The translations under genes were made by a program, and so were the position numbers. A DNA stretch of 64,000 nt. Origin: Leucobacter aridicollis (GTDB taxonomy: Bacteria > Actinomycetota > Actinomycetes > Actinomycetales > Microbacteriaceae). This document shows positions 9,387 through 17,869 of the stretch, piece after piece (position 1 is the first letter of the stretch; each line of letters starts with the position of its first letter). A model generated the notes under the pieces. The model was given only the letters and a program-made list of their open reading frames with translations. It was not told the origin of the DNA and ran no database searches. The DNA lies in contig NZ_CP075339.1 of NCBI RefSeq assembly GCF_024399335.1, positions 2,170,001-2,234,000 of the forward strand, in the 5' to 3' direction.

Positions 9387-11263
9387 TGGCATCCGAGACG
9401 GATCAGGCCCCGCCGCCAAATGAAGAAGCCCCCGACCGGGATCGAGGGGCTACCGAAGCGTTTGGCGGCGCTGAGATCAATACTACAGGAACCGAGGCGT
9501 TCCTGCCAGTGGAAGCTTCCGAGAATGACTCGTCTACGAGCGCATCCGGCGGCGCCCCCGCGAAGCTCAAGCCGAAGAGGGTCCATGACCCGAGCTTCAA
9601 GGCGACCTCCAAGGAGACGATCGTCGCGGAGCGGACCGCGACCTACCTCACGATGATCGCGGCCAACCCGGTGCTGACTCCCACTGCGATCCGCGACGGG
9701 CTGCTGCGCTTCATCAACGACGGTCTCTCGGCCGAGGCGCGCCTCCGGCACAAGGCCGTGGCGAAGGCCCCGGCCATCGGCAACATCGACACGCTCGACG
9801 AGGCGACGGTCGCGACCGTGGTGCTCGCGCGGAACCGCATTGTGCGCCTCGACTTCACCCGGGGCAGCGACAGCAAGGCCGCCCAGGTCGTCGCCATGTA
9901 CCACGAGGCCGGCGACCACGCGGGGCTCTACGTGGAGGACGACAAGGCGATCGGGCTGCTTATCGGCGCGCTCGCGCCTTCGATGAGGCATCATGCGATC
10001 GAGTCCGCGTTCAAGCGGCTCGCGGACATGGCACCCGTGGTGCTGCCGACGCAGGAGAAGCACCTGGTGCCCGTGCGCAACGGGGTCTTCGACACCGCGC
10101 GCATGGAGCTGCGGCCCTTCTCCCCGGAGTGGGTGTTCCTCTCCAAGTGCGCGGTCGATTACGACCCGAATGCCGAGAGCCCTGTCATCACTCATCCTGT
10201 CGACGGTAGCGTCTGGGAGATCGAGCAGTGGATGACCGAGCTGAGCGACGACGAGGGTGTATCTGAGCTTCTCTGGGAGATCATCGGCGCCTCGCTCAGG
10301 CCGCACGAGAACTGGGACCGGGTGCCCTACCTCGTGGGGCCGAACGGCAACGGCGGTAAGGGCTCTGTCCTGGAGCTCATGCACAACATGGTCGGCCGCG
10401 AGGCGTACGTGTCGATCCCGCTCGCGCGGTTCGGCAAGCCCTTCGCCCTCACGGGCCTCCTGAGGTCGTCTCGCGTGCTGACCGACGAGAACGCCGTCGG
10501 CGCTCTCGCCCAGGACCTCGACGACTTCAAGGCTGTTGTCACCGGTGACCCCGTGATGGTCGACCGCAAGTACAAGGACCCCGTCATGCTGCATTGGAGC
10601 GGCTTCATGGTCCAGTGCATGAACACGATGGCGCCCAAGGTCAAGGACAAGTCGGCGTCGTTCATGAGGCGAGCACTCGTCGTCCCGATGACGAAGCGCT
10701 TCACCGGGATCGAGCGCAAGTACATCAAGAAGCAGTACCTCGCCCGCGAGGATGTGCTGCGGTATGCGCTCAAGCGCGCCCTCCACATGGACCACGTCGA
10801 GCTCTCGGAGCCCCTGGTGTGCCGTGTGGCGTGGGGGTCGTGGTTCAGCGCCAACAACTCCGTGCGCGGCTTCTGGGAGGAGTTCGAGCAGCAGTTCGCG
10901 TGGGACCTGCTTCCCTTGTCGTTCCTGTACGACCTCTACAAGGCGTGGTTCGCCGAGGTCGAGCCTGGCGGGCGGGCCGAGAGCTACAAGGACTTCCTGG
11001 AGGCGATCAGGTCGCATCTCGACGGCTCCGCCGATTGGCAGTGCCCGGCGGGTCCGGAGCGCATCAAGAAGCTGATGGCCGCGCCGGAGCCGCTGATCGC
11101 CGAGTACGACCTCGTCAAGTGGAAGAACTCGCTGGCCAATAGCTACGACCCGATCTCCGTCGGCTCGTTCGACAAGCCGAAGGCGAGCTACCGCTGCGTC
11201 TTGCGCACGGTTCCTGCTGTTGCTCAGGCTGCGTCCACGGATGACGAGGGCGCCGACGGCTGA
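9386..11263 (+). CDS. D5/P4-type phage or plasmid replicative helicase
   Basis: 625 residues. After ~80 residues of low-complexity sequence comes the D5-like region, with Walker A GPNGNGGKG (about 318-326), the TDENAV and VTGDPVMVDRKYKDP segments, and MNTMAPKVKDKSASFMRRALVVPM. These are typical of P4/D5 superfamily-3 helicases on phages and integrative elements. I see no clear primase zinc or TOPRIM motif at the N-terminus, so it may be helicase-only. It is the element's main replication candidate. Confidence 0.85.
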   Translation: MASETDQAPPPNEEAPDRDRGATEAFGGAEINTTGTEAFLPVEASENDSSTSASGGAPAKLKPKRVHDPSFKATSKETIVAERTATYLTMIAANPVLTPTAIRDGLLRFINDGLSAEARLRHKAVAKAPAIGNIDTLDEATVATVVLARNRIVRLDFTRGSDSKAAQVVAMYHEAGDHAGLYVEDDKAIGLLIGALAPSMRHHAIESAFKRLADMAPVVLPTQEKHLVPVRNGVFDTARMELRPFSPEWVFLSKCAVDYDPNAESPVITHPVDGSVWEIEQWMTELSDDEGVSELLWEIIGASLRPHENWDRVPYLVGPNGNGGKGSVLELMHNMVGREAYVSIPLARFGKPFALTGLLRSSRVLTDENAVGALAQDLDDFKAVVTGDPVMVDRKYKDPVMLHWSGFMVQCMNTMAPKVKDKSASFMRRALVVPMTKRFTGIERKYIKKQYLAREDVLRYALKRALHMDHVELSEPLVCRVAWGSWFSANNSVRGFWEEFEQQFAWDLLPLSFLYDLYKAWFAEVEPGGRAESYKDFLEAIRSHLDGSADWQCPAGPERIKKLMAAPEPLIAEYDLVKWKNSLANSYDPISVGSFDKPKASYRCVLRTVPAVAQAASTDDEGADG

Positions 11264-11313
11264 GCGCCGGCACAGATCACGAGATCAGAGAGCAAGCGAA
11301 AGAGAGAAACACC

Positions 11314-11439
11314 ATGAGTAACGCCTACAGCAACTTTGACGTCGTCGAGGCCGTCAACTCCCTCGAGAGCTACGCGGAGGACGCGCTTGAGACTTTGCCT
11401 TCTGAGGCGCAGCTCATGATGCAGCACGCGCAGTTCTGA
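11314..11439 (+). CDS. 41-residue acidic protein
   Basis: ATG at 11314 preceded by an AGAGAG purine run. The product is acidic, with an SLESYAEDALETL amphipathic stretch and no cysteines. It sits between the helicase and the next gene on the same strand. The length and start context make it credible, but no family is recognised. Confidence 0.5.
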   Translation: MSNAYSNFDVVEAVNSLESYAEDALETLPSEAQLMMQHAQF

Positions 11440-11561
11440 GCATTGGGGTGACTGACCCCCGCATTCCAAGTCTTGATGAGCACCCGGGCTGCCCGTGAGT
11501 GGCGGCTATTGCGAATGTCCGACCGGCCGTTCGCAAGCAGAATATAGAAAAGGAGTTCCTT

Positions 11562-12029
11562 ATGTTTAGGGACAACAAGTACAGCATCCCGCAGGCGTAC
11601 CGCGACGGTGCTGCTGCCGTTCGTAAGCGCATTAACAGCGCTCGTCGTCGTCTTGAGCGGATCACGGTGTCTGATGGCCATAAGGAGCTGGCTGACGCCG
11701 CCATTGCTCATGCGGCCATCGCTCAGGCGGAGGCTACCTTGCTGCTCGCTGAGCAGCAGCAGGAGGCGAACGACCTCACTCGGGTCATCAATATGATCCG
11801 CATCTCTGTGTGGGTTACTGAGTACCAGGACAGCTTGAGGCTGCTGCTTGGTGACGCCACGATCATGAATCTGGTCCCGGAGGGTGATCTCACTCTCGAG
11901 CGCTGGGTCAGCGGGCTGCGGCCTGGTGTTCGTGAGCTGTTTGAGCGCACGCTCTTTCCCGAGGCGGGGTCTCCTGGCACCATGAACGTCCAGGATCCGC
12001 CTTCCCCCTGGGACGTTGAGCCGAAGTAG
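11562..12029 (+). CDS. Unknown helical protein
   Basis: 155 residues. The ATG at 11562 is chosen because AAGGAG stands 6 bases upstream; the open frame extends 63 bases further without a ribosome site. The first 90 residues are helical, with alternating basic and acidic residues and an alanine/glutamine-rich stretch (AEATLLLAEQQQEA), likely a coiled coil. No catalytic motif is visible. A strong terminator follows at 12,048, ending the integrase-helicase transcript. Confidence 0.65.
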   Translation: MFRDNKYSIPQAYRDGAAAVRKRINSARRRLERITVSDGHKELADAAIAHAAIAQAEATLLLAEQQQEANDLTRVINMIRISVWVTEYQDSLRLLLGDATIMNLVPEGDLTLERWVSGLRPGVRELFERTLFPEAGSPGTMNVQDPPSPWDVEPK

Positions 12030-12047
12030 GGCTCACGCTTGAAGTTG

Positions 12048-12080
12048 AGGCCCTGCACGTCCGTGTGACGTGCAGGGCCT
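12048..12080 (+). terminator. Intrinsic terminator
   Basis: Perfect 14-bp stem (AGGCCCTGCACGTC) with a CGTGT loop followed by TTAC, 18 bases after the stop at 12,029. Confidence 0.85.
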
Positions 12081-12148
12081 TTACTATGGTCAGTGCCAGA
12101 GAAGCAACACAGCTTTAGCTGTGGATAACCTCGCACTGTCTGTTACAC

Positions 12149-12386
12149 GAGCGTAGCGAGAGTACGGCAGTGTGAGCACGGCTGCGCGGAGGGCAGGAGC
12201 ACCCCCAGACAGCCCAGTGGGCTGTCGCAGGGGCGAGGGAGCGCAGCGACCGAAGTAAGGGCCCGGCGAGCGCAGCGAGACCGGGTGAGGAGACGGGGAG
12301 GGAGGAGCGAAGCGAGTCCCGAGACGTCGACGAAGGCGTGTTGGCTATGCCAACTCCGAAGCAAGTTTAGACAGGAGCGCAGCGAA
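12149..12386. repeat. Five GAGCGnAGCGA repeats
   Basis: 12-bp copies at 12,149, 12,239, 12,268, 12,305 and 12,375, differing mainly at the sixth base (T, C, C, A, C) and at the end. Spacing is irregular (90, 29, 37 and 70 bp), so they are not classic iterons. Each copy is a near-direct duplication of AGCG. Confidence 0.6.
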
Positions 12387-12488
12387 TGGATAAACGCAGC
12401 GAAGGACCACGCCCCCTTATGCTCTTTTCGTTACTTACCTCGTTTCGCCGCCTTAGCGGTGAAACAGGTATGGAATCTGCTGGAGAAT

Positions 12489-12583
12489 CAACGAAGTTGC
12501 GGGGGGCCTCGGCCCTAGGCGCCTAGGGTAGCCCCGGAGGGGCCTCGGTAGAGCCTAGGCGCCTGACCCCCGCTACTTCGTTG
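12489..12583. repeat. Nested palindrome / cruciform-type structure
   Basis: Outer arms of 17 bp (12,489-12,505 and 12,567-12,583) pair with one mismatch. Inside is a perfect 16-bp palindrome, CCCTAGGCGCCTAGGG, at 12,513-12,528. A second partial copy, CCTAGGCGCCT, lies at 12,554-12,564. Each is preceded by GGCCTCGG (12,505 and 12,541), so the inner part is also a direct repeat. No coding sense is visible. It is suited to a protein-bound origin or nick site. Confidence 0.7.
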
Positions 12584-12999
12584 GAAAGACGCGGAAGCAC
12601 GGGCGCCTCACTTTTCGGGACCTCTGGTCCCGGGGCGCCTGTGTAGCGCGGAGCGCTGAGAAGCGGTGGTGCCCCCGGGGCGCCTCCGCTCATTCTTCCG
12701 TGTCGACCGCAGCCCCGAAGGCTGCGGCCATCGCTTCTCTCCAGCGCGAGACCGGGCTCTGCACGGTCTCCTCGTCGCACGCTTCATCGTCGCAACGCAC
12801 CCGTCGCAGACGGGTCTCCTGGCACGCAACAGGCCTGCCTCCGGGGACGTCGCCGCCTCTGTCGCGGGGATGTCCCCGGGCCTGCAGCGGGACTGTCGCA
12901 CGGCCTCTGCGACCCTGTCGCTGAGCCTGTGGATAACTCGGTGACGCATTGGCAATGTCTTGGACGTGTGTTGTGTTGGTACTGACCGGCGCGGTGAAA

Positions 13000-13037
13000 A
13001 CGAATACCCCCGAGGCGTTAGCCTCGGGGGTATTCGT
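13000..13037. terminator. Bidirectional terminator hairpin
   Basis: Perfect 17-bp stem (ACGAATACCCCCGAGGC) with loop GTTA. It shares the CCCCGAGGC core with other terminators in the element. Confidence 0.8.
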
Positions 13038-13050
13038 GTGGTGAAAAGAT

Positions 13051-13081
13051 GAGCCCCTGCAGCGCTGTGCTGCAGGGGCTC
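13051..13081 (-). terminator. Terminator after the Clp-like gene
   Basis: 13-bp stem GAGCCCCTGCAGC with a GCTGT loop, 13 bases past the stop of the minus-strand Clp-like gene. Confidence 0.7.
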
Positions 13082-13094
13082 TCTCGATGGGTAA

Positions 13095-14870
13095 TTAGTA
13101 GTGATCCAGAATCGGTTGCGTGTGCATCTTTCCGTCGCGGATGGTGACCATCAGCTCTCGTGTTGCTTCTCGTGCGAGTGCGGGAAGCAGTTCACGCTCG
13201 ATGTTGCTCTGGAGGTGGCGTGCACCGAGTGCGGGGTTTCTGCGGTGGCTGGCGAGCCACGGCGGGACCTCTGGCGCGTACTCGAGTCGCCATCCGCTGC
13301 CGGTGAGGCGGCCGCTCAGGCGTGCGAGCTCATCGTGCGCGAGTTGCTGCATAGCGTTCTCGTCGAGGGGGTCGAAGCAGATCGTCTCGGTGACCCTTCC
13401 GAGCAGCTCCGGTGGGAACACTCGTTCGATTTCTTGGAGTTGTCGGCTGCTGTCGAACGTGTGCGTGGAGCCGAACCCGGTGCCCGGTTTTGCTCCTTCC
13501 CTGACGCCGAGGTTTGACGTCATGATGATGATGGTCTCGGCGAACGAGGCGGTGTTTCCCCAGCCGTCGGTGAGGCGGCCTTCATCGAAGATCTGAAGGA
13601 ATAGTGGCCAGATCATGGGGTTGGATTTCTCGAACTCGTCGAGCAGGAGGACGGTGCGGGGTTGCTGGATGATCCTCGTGGTGAGGAGCCCTTCAGTGCT
13701 GCTCTTCTTCCAGATCCGGTGCCCACCGATGAGTTTCATGACCGAGTCTTCGTGCGTACTGTACTCGCTCATGTCGAGGCGGATGAGGGCCTCGTCGGTG
13801 CCGTACACGGTTCGTGCGAGCTGTTTCGCAGCCTCGGTCTTGCCGACTCCGGATGGGCCAGCGAACAGGAACACCCCGTGGGGGCGCTCTGGCCGTAGAG
13901 TGAGACCGGACAGTGCGGGGGCGAGCCTATCGGCGACAGTGTGGATTGCTGCATCTTGCCCTCTGACGACTCCGGTGAGCCTGTCACGCAGCTCGGTCGC
14001 GGTTTTCGCGGCGGGGAGAGCCGCGAGCGCGAGGTGGTCTGGTGTCAGCTGCACTCGGGTGGTTCGCTGCTCGATCTGTGCGCGTGCGATCGCGGTGTCA
14101 ATCCGCTCTAACGCGAGCCGCGGGTGCACGTAGGCATCTGTCGGCGTTGGCGGTGTGAGCGCGTGCTCGATGACGGCGGGGGTGATGTCCGTGTTGACGT
14201 GGGCGAGCTGTGGCAGCGCGAGTGATTCGGTGGCAACGATCCTTTTCAGCGCCTCGCTTGGGAGGGGCTCGAGTTGTACGCGATGCAGTTTGGAGATGCG
14301 CACGGGTTCAGCTTCGGCCAGTTCGGCGTATTTGCGTTCGTCGTACACCAGGATGCTGCGGAGGCCGTACTCTTTCGCGTAGCTGGTGAGTAGGCTGATG
14401 ACCCCTAAATGTTTCGCGTCCGTGTGCATGTCGGGACGGAGGTCGATGTTATCGACCACGAGCACCGTCGAGTCGGAGAGGCCTTCCGCATGCAACACGT
14501 CGATCATGTCGGCGAGCTCGGTCCCAGAATCACCACCGGGCAGTTCCGCGACGCGCAAGCGAAGGGTGGAGTGTGCTGCGTGCACGACTGCAGCGACTTC
14601 AGCAAGAAATGCGGTGCGCCCAACACCGGGTCTTCCAGTGACTGCGACGATCTGGGGTTTTGTGCGGAGCAGTTGAGCAGCGGTTTCGTGAGCGAGGTCT
14701 GGGCGATGGAGCTGGTAGCTGGGTGCGAGCAGACGTGCGTTCGATGCTGACTCCACGGCACGCTCGTTGCGCACGGCTTCGTAGCCGATAGGCCGGGCGT
14801 GTGTGGTGTTGTCAAAGAGTTCGAACTCTTCGACGCTCGTGTTCATTGCATTAGTTATTGTGGTGGGCAT
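13095..14870 (-). CDS. Clp/Hsp100-like double AAA+ ATPase
   Basis: 591 residues from the ATG at 14870, chosen because GGAGG lies 5 bases upstream. It has two AAA+ modules. The first carries a Walker A-like TGRPGVGRT near residue 80. The second carries FAGPSGVGKT (about 335-344), VLLLDEFEKSNP (about 405) and the MTSNLG sensor region of ClpA/ClpB. The N-terminal substrate domain and ClpB middle coil are absent, and no ClpP-binding loop is evident. The substrate is unknown; remodelling of a replication or defence complex on the element is a guess. Confidence 0.85.
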   Translation of the reverse strand: MPTTITNAMNTSVEEFELFDNTTHARPIGYEAVRNERAVESASNARLLAPSYQLHRPDLAHETAAQLLRTKPQIVAVTGRPGVGRTAFLAEVAAVVHAAHSTLRLRVAELPGGDSGTELADMIDVLHAEGLSDSTVLVVDNIDLRPDMHTDAKHLGVISLLTSYAKEYGLRSILVYDERKYAELAEAEPVRISKLHRVQLEPLPSEALKRIVATESLALPQLAHVNTDITPAVIEHALTPPTPTDAYVHPRLALERIDTAIARAQIEQRTTRVQLTPDHLALAALPAAKTATELRDRLTGVVRGQDAAIHTVADRLAPALSGLTLRPERPHGVFLFAGPSGVGKTEAAKQLARTVYGTDEALIRLDMSEYSTHEDSVMKLIGGHRIWKKSSTEGLLTTRIIQQPRTVLLLDEFEKSNPMIWPLFLQIFDEGRLTDGWGNTASFAETIIIMTSNLGVREGAKPGTGFGSTHTFDSSRQLQEIERVFPPELLGRVTETICFDPLDENAMQQLAHDELARLSGRLTGSGWRLEYAPEVPPWLASHRRNPALGARHLQSNIERELLPALAREATRELMVTIRDGKMHTQPILDHY

Positions 14871-15266
14871 GAGACCTCCAGAAACGGTGTATCCCGAACC
14901 ACGCATGCAGCCTCACGTCCAGAGAGCTACAGGGAAGGCACTGATATCGAGGGTGGTCAGAATACAGGCGGAAGACGGGCCGAGAGCTACAGATAACGAG
15001 ATACCTGCCAAGTGCGCGGGAAGCTAGGGTCCCAAGCAAAATCACATCGTGGAGCCGGATGTGAAGTCGGTGCGCGGGAGCCCAACAACCGTGTCAAATC
15101 AGCGCAATTCGTTTCCGGGCTATCGACGTGTCTCGGTAAGGGAAGATACCGGTTGGCATCCTCATGTTCCTCCCGTGACGCCTGTGGCGTCACAGTCTTT
15201 CGCGACTGTTTGTCGCGTGAGACAGCGCCGGCAGCGCGCGAAGCGACTTCTCGCACCGGGTGCAAC
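14871..15266. promoter_or_regulatory. Upstream region of the Clp-like gene
   Basis: About 400 bases without a supported gene. It has two copies of GAGAGCTACAG (about 14,923 and 14,980) and a GTGACGCC-TGT-GGCGTCAC inverted repeat at 15,175-15,193, a plausible operator. The promoter of the minus-strand Clp-like gene must be here. Confidence 0.35.
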
Positions 15267-15301
15267 GACGACCCCGAGGGATCTCTCCCTCGGGGGTCGT
15301 C
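15267..15301 (-). terminator. Terminator after the surface-protein gene
   Basis: 15-16 bp stem GACGACCCCGAGGGA with one bulge and a TCTC loop, 25 bases downstream of the minus-strand gene. Confidence 0.75.
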
Positions 15302-15326
15302 ATCGCTGTTGCGGGATGTTCTGGGT

Positions 15327-16163
15327 TTAGGAGCAGCCTTGTCCGTTCGGAGACTGGGACATGCCCGGAGGGCATCCGCCGCCACCGTTCGGGGGCACGA
15401 TGATGGTCCCGCCCCCACCGCCGCCTCCGACTCCGCCACCGCCGGAGTTTCCGCCGCCGCCACCGTAGTAGTCCTCGTCGTAGCTGTTGTCCCAGCTGCT
15501 CTGCTCGGCTTCGCGAGCGGCTTCTTCCGCCGCCGCTTGCTCTGCCGCGATGCGTGCGGCTTCCGCTGCTGCAGCCTCTTCGGCAGCCTTCTTCTCCGCG
15601 GCGAGGCGAGCAGCCTCGTCAGCCTGGAAGAGGGCGAAGTCCTCGGTGAGCGCAGTGGACGCAGCGTCGAGCGTCTTCACGGCGTCGGCCACGGCCTTAG
15701 CCTGAGCGGTGACCTGCTCAGCGTCCTCGCGGGTGTCGCAGGTGTCTGCGAGGGCCTTCTCGGCCTTGGCGAGCTCCGCCTTGGCGTCGGTGACGTCCTT
15801 CACGAAGTCCGCGCCGCTCTGGCGAGCGGGCACCGCCTTGACCTCTTCGACGGCCTTGCGGTCGGCGTACTTGGTGCTGGTGCCAGCGCTCTCGGGGAGC
15901 GTGGTGCCCTCGGACGCGGCGAGCGCCGCGTCCGCGCCCTGCTGAGCGGTCTGTGCCGTCTTACGGGCTTGAGCCGCGCCCTCGGCAGCCGCCACGCAGA
16001 GAGCCTGCGTCTCGGTGTTGTAGTTGCTCAATGCAACGGCGGATGCGACTCCACCGCCGAGCACGAGCGCAATTGCTGCGGCGATCGCGATGATTGCTTT
16101 CTTATTCTTCTTTGCACCGGCACTCTTTTGTGTGTCGACTGCATTGATGTTCTTCTCAGACAT
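15327..16163 (-). CDS. Membrane-anchored coiled-coil protein with Gly-rich tail
   Basis: 278 residues from the ATG at 16163, with AAGGAGG 9 bases upstream. A short basic cytosolic tail leads into one hydrophobic anchor (about residues 24-46). Then come ~150 residues of Ala/Lys/Glu-rich helix, including an EAARIAAEQAAAEEAAREAE coiled coil. The end is a glycine-rich segment containing a Tyr/Asp patch and two cysteines near the C-terminus (GGCPPGMS...GQGCS). The likely topology is extracellular. The adjacent minus-strand lipoprotein suggests a shared surface role such as exclusion or adhesion; no direct evidence. Confidence 0.7.
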   Translation of the reverse strand: MSEKNINAVDTQKSAGAKKNKKAIIAIAAAIALVLGGGVASAVALSNYNTETQALCVAAAEGAAQARKTAQTAQQGADAALAASEGTTLPESAGTSTKYADRKAVEEVKAVPARQSGADFVKDVTDAKAELAKAEKALADTCDTREDAEQVTAQAKAVADAVKTLDAASTALTEDFALFQADEAARLAAEKKAAEEAAAAEAARIAAEQAAAEEAAREAEQSSWDNSYDEDYYGGGGGNSGGGGVGGGGGGGTIIVPPNGGGGCPPGMSQSPNGQGCS

Positions 16164-16210
16164 GGCTGCCACCTCCTTCTTTGTCTGTGATGTTCTTGTG
16201 TCTTGCCGGG

Positions 16211-16819
16211 CTACTCAGCCCAGCAAGTCGCCCAGAGTCCGGAACCGGCCTGCTGAGCAATGGTCTGGTCTTCGGCGTACTGGCCGCCGGTGTCCTTGGC
16301 CCAGCCCGCGCGCACGAGCACGGGGCCGTAGCCCCAGTCACCCATCGCGATCTTCGCGACGTGCTGGCCCTCGGCGTTGACGGTGTCGGCGCCCTCCACG
16401 TAGGAGACGCGCCACTCGTCGACCTGCGGGGCGAGCTCCCGGATCTTCGCGGCCGCGCCTGCGCGGGCCTCGTCGAAGCCACACTCACCGGCCGCGGGGC
16501 CCTCGACGCCCCAGGGGACGACGACGACGCCGTCGTTGGCGGGGTGACCGCCAGCCCATGCGATGAGGTTCAGTCCGATGGACGTGCCTTCGGCGATCGG
16601 GTCGGCGGGGTCGGTCAGCTCCGCGGTCCAGTCGTCTGCAGGACCCTCGGGGATCCACGCCTCGGGGGCGGGCTCCTGGGTCTGCGTCTGCGTCTGCTCG
16701 GGCGCGACGGTCTCGTTGGGGGTCTTGGTGTTCTCGGTGGCGCAGCCGGTGAGCGCTGCGATCAGGGCGATCGCCGCGGCGACGGGCGCGATGGTCTTTT
16801 TCTTCGTTGGCACCAACAT
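16211..16819 (-). CDS. Lipoprotein with thermonuclease (SNase)-like domain
   Basis: 202 residues with a lysine-rich start, hydrophobic stretch and lipobox LTGC (Cys about residue 26), then a Thr/Gln/Glu linker. The C-terminal ~100 residues follow the SNase pattern: VSYVEGADTVNAEGQHVAKI, GPVLVRAGWAK, and an end with Y...AQQAGSGLWATCW. The catalytic arginines of true staphylococcal-type nuclease are not clearly present, so it may be non-catalytic. It is upstream of the coiled-coil surface protein and divergent from an XRE regulator. Confidence 0.6.
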   Translation of the reverse strand: MLVPTKKKTIAPVAAAIALIAALTGCATENTKTPNETVAPEQTQTQTQEPAPEAWIPEGPADDWTAELTDPADPIAEGTSIGLNLIAWAGGHPANDGVVVVPWGVEGPAAGECGFDEARAGAAAKIRELAPQVDEWRVSYVEGADTVNAEGQHVAKIAMGDWGYGPVLVRAGWAKDTGGQYAEDQTIAQQAGSGLWATCWAE

Positions 16820-16973
16820 GGTGTGGCCTCTTTTCTGTTCTTGTGTGAAGTCGCCTGCAGTGCGGGCCGTTCGGGGCTGGAGTCTTCCGGCGCGGGCGAG
16901 ACGCTCGGGCGGGGGCTCCCGTCTCTGCTGACGGGCGTCGTTCCCGCTCGTCTATCAGCAGATCCTATTGGAA

Positions 16974-17012
16974 ACAGGAACGTATCCGTACCTGGCACGG
17001 TCACGTTCCTGT
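16974..17012. promoter_or_regulatory. Operator-like inverted repeat before the XRE gene
   Basis: ACAGGAACGT (16,974-16,983) is the exact reverse complement of ACGTTCCTGT (17,003-17,012), with a 19-bp spacer. It lies between the divergent lipoprotein and XRE genes, so it is a likely binding site of the XRE protein. Confidence 0.6.
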
Positions 17013-17027
17013 CGAAAATGTTGAAGG

Positions 17028-17318
17028 GTGGGAAAAACACTGAGGGGCCGGCTTGGCGAGGGGCTCCGTGCGCAACGGAACCATTGGGGCCTTACGCAGG
17101 AGCAGCTTGCCGAAAGGATCGGCGTGACCCCCCGTTATCTCGCGGCACTTGAGCGGGGCGAGCGGAATGTGACGCTAGACACCTTCGACGAGTACGCCGG
17201 CTTCTTGGGGCTCGACGCGGGCGCTCTGCTCTCTGGAGAGGTCCATGACGAGCTACCCGCTGTGCGAGTCAGGCCTGACGATGCAAACCCGAAGGGCCGG
17301 CGCGGCAGTAGACAGTAG
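17028..17318 (+). CDS. XRE-family helix-turn-helix regulator
   Basis: 96 residues, with a Cro/C1-type HTH over about residues 8-62 (LRAQRNHWGLTQEQLAERIGVTPRYLAALERGERN). The start is a GTG with a weak ribosome site. A perfect 10-bp inverted repeat just upstream fits autoregulation and control of the divergent lipoprotein gene. The C-terminal tail is basic and probably disordered. Confidence 0.85.
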   Translation: MGKTLRGRLGEGLRAQRNHWGLTQEQLAERIGVTPRYLAALERGERNVTLDTFDEYAGFLGLDAGALLSGEVHDELPAVRVRPDDANPKGRRGSRQ

Positions 17319-17351
17319 AGGTTGCAGCCATCGCACCTGCTGTGATGACTG

Positions 17352-17392
17352 CAAGCAGAGCCCCCTGTGGCTAGCCTCGGGGTCTCTGCTTG
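17352..17392. terminator. Imperfect terminator hairpin between convergent genes
   Basis: CAAGCAGAG...CCCC and GGGG...CTCTGCTTG arms pair with some mismatches, lying between the end of the XRE gene and the end of the minus-strand gene at 17,400. Confidence 0.6.
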
Positions 17393-17399
17393 TCTGCTT

Positions 17400-17681
17400 C
17401 TATGCCGCGGGGAACCGCGACACGAAGTCATTGACGTGGATCTTCAACATCCGCGCTACCTCCCTGTCGCTGTGACCCGTCGCGCGGGCTTCGCTCACTA
17501 CCGCCTTTCTACAGGCGTGCACCTGGGCCTGGACGGCCCCCAGGAGGCGCAGCAGGTCCTCGACGGACACAGACAGCAGCGCAGCCCTCTCGGCCGCGGA
17601 GAGGAGCTCCTGGAGCTCGTGCTGCCTTTGGGAGGCGCACCTCTCCTGCACGATGAGCTCGTGTTCAAGCAGCGCGGTCAT
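17400..17681 (-). CDS. 93-residue helical protein
   Basis: Starts at the ATG at 17681, overlapping the upstream stop by ATGA; the longer open frame beyond that is a shadow. The protein is helical with long leucine/glutamate stretches. It ends in a compact segment (ATGHSDREVARMLKIHVNDFVSRF) that resembles a sigma-like or HTH recognition helix. A DNA-binding role is possible but unproven. It is last of the ardA-led minus-strand operon. Confidence 0.6.
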   Translation of the reverse strand: MTALLEHELIVQERCASQRQHELQELLSAAERAALLSVSVEDLLRLLGAVQAQVHACRKAVVSEARATGHSDREVARMLKIHVNDFVSRFPAA

Positions 17682-17866
17682 CGTTGCGCTGCCTCTGAGG
17701 TGCTGACCACGGTCTCCATGGCGCAGGCGCCGTGCTCGGGGCAGACCCTCACCCTGTACGCGCCGAGGTCCGGGAAGAACAGCAGTTCCCTCGCGCAGAG
17801 CCGGGGCGGGTGGCAGTCGAGGCAGAAGCGCTGCCACTTCTCATCGGCGATCTCACTGGCAGACAT
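17678..17866 (-). CDS. 62-residue small zinc-ribbon-like protein
   Basis: Contains FCLDCH, a further cysteine, and VRVCPEHGAC, enough to bind a zinc ion. The CPEHG motif recurs in the element's 39,086 gene and its degenerate paralog at 47,404. It lies 3 bases downstream of ardA and overlaps the next gene, so the three are co-expressed. Function unknown. Confidence 0.6.
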   Translation of the reverse strand: MSASEIADEKWQRFCLDCHPPRLCARELLFFPDLGAYRVRVCPEHGACAMETVVSTSEAAQR

Positions 17867-17869
17867 GGC

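Larger units (their letters stand above)
12081..12999. other. Gene-free, structure-rich region (candidate origin)
   Basis: About 920 bases with no convincing gene between a plus-strand terminator and a terminator pair facing the Clp-like gene. It holds a CACAGCT-TT-AGCTGTG palindrome (12,108-12,123), TGTGGATAAC near both ends (about 12,119 and 12,928), five GAGCGnAGCG repeats, a nested palindrome at 12,489-12,583, and several further GC hairpins. Open frames here have atypical composition and no start signals. The layout suits a replication or transfer origin. Confidence 0.5.

Noticed and set aside
9122..11017. 631-residue frame antisense to the replicative helicase
   Set aside because: No motifs, runs across the HTH/helicase boundary, and the sense strand is well supported.
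12149..12386. CRISPR array
   Set aside because: Repeats are only 12 bp with uneven spacing and no cas genes anywhere in the window.
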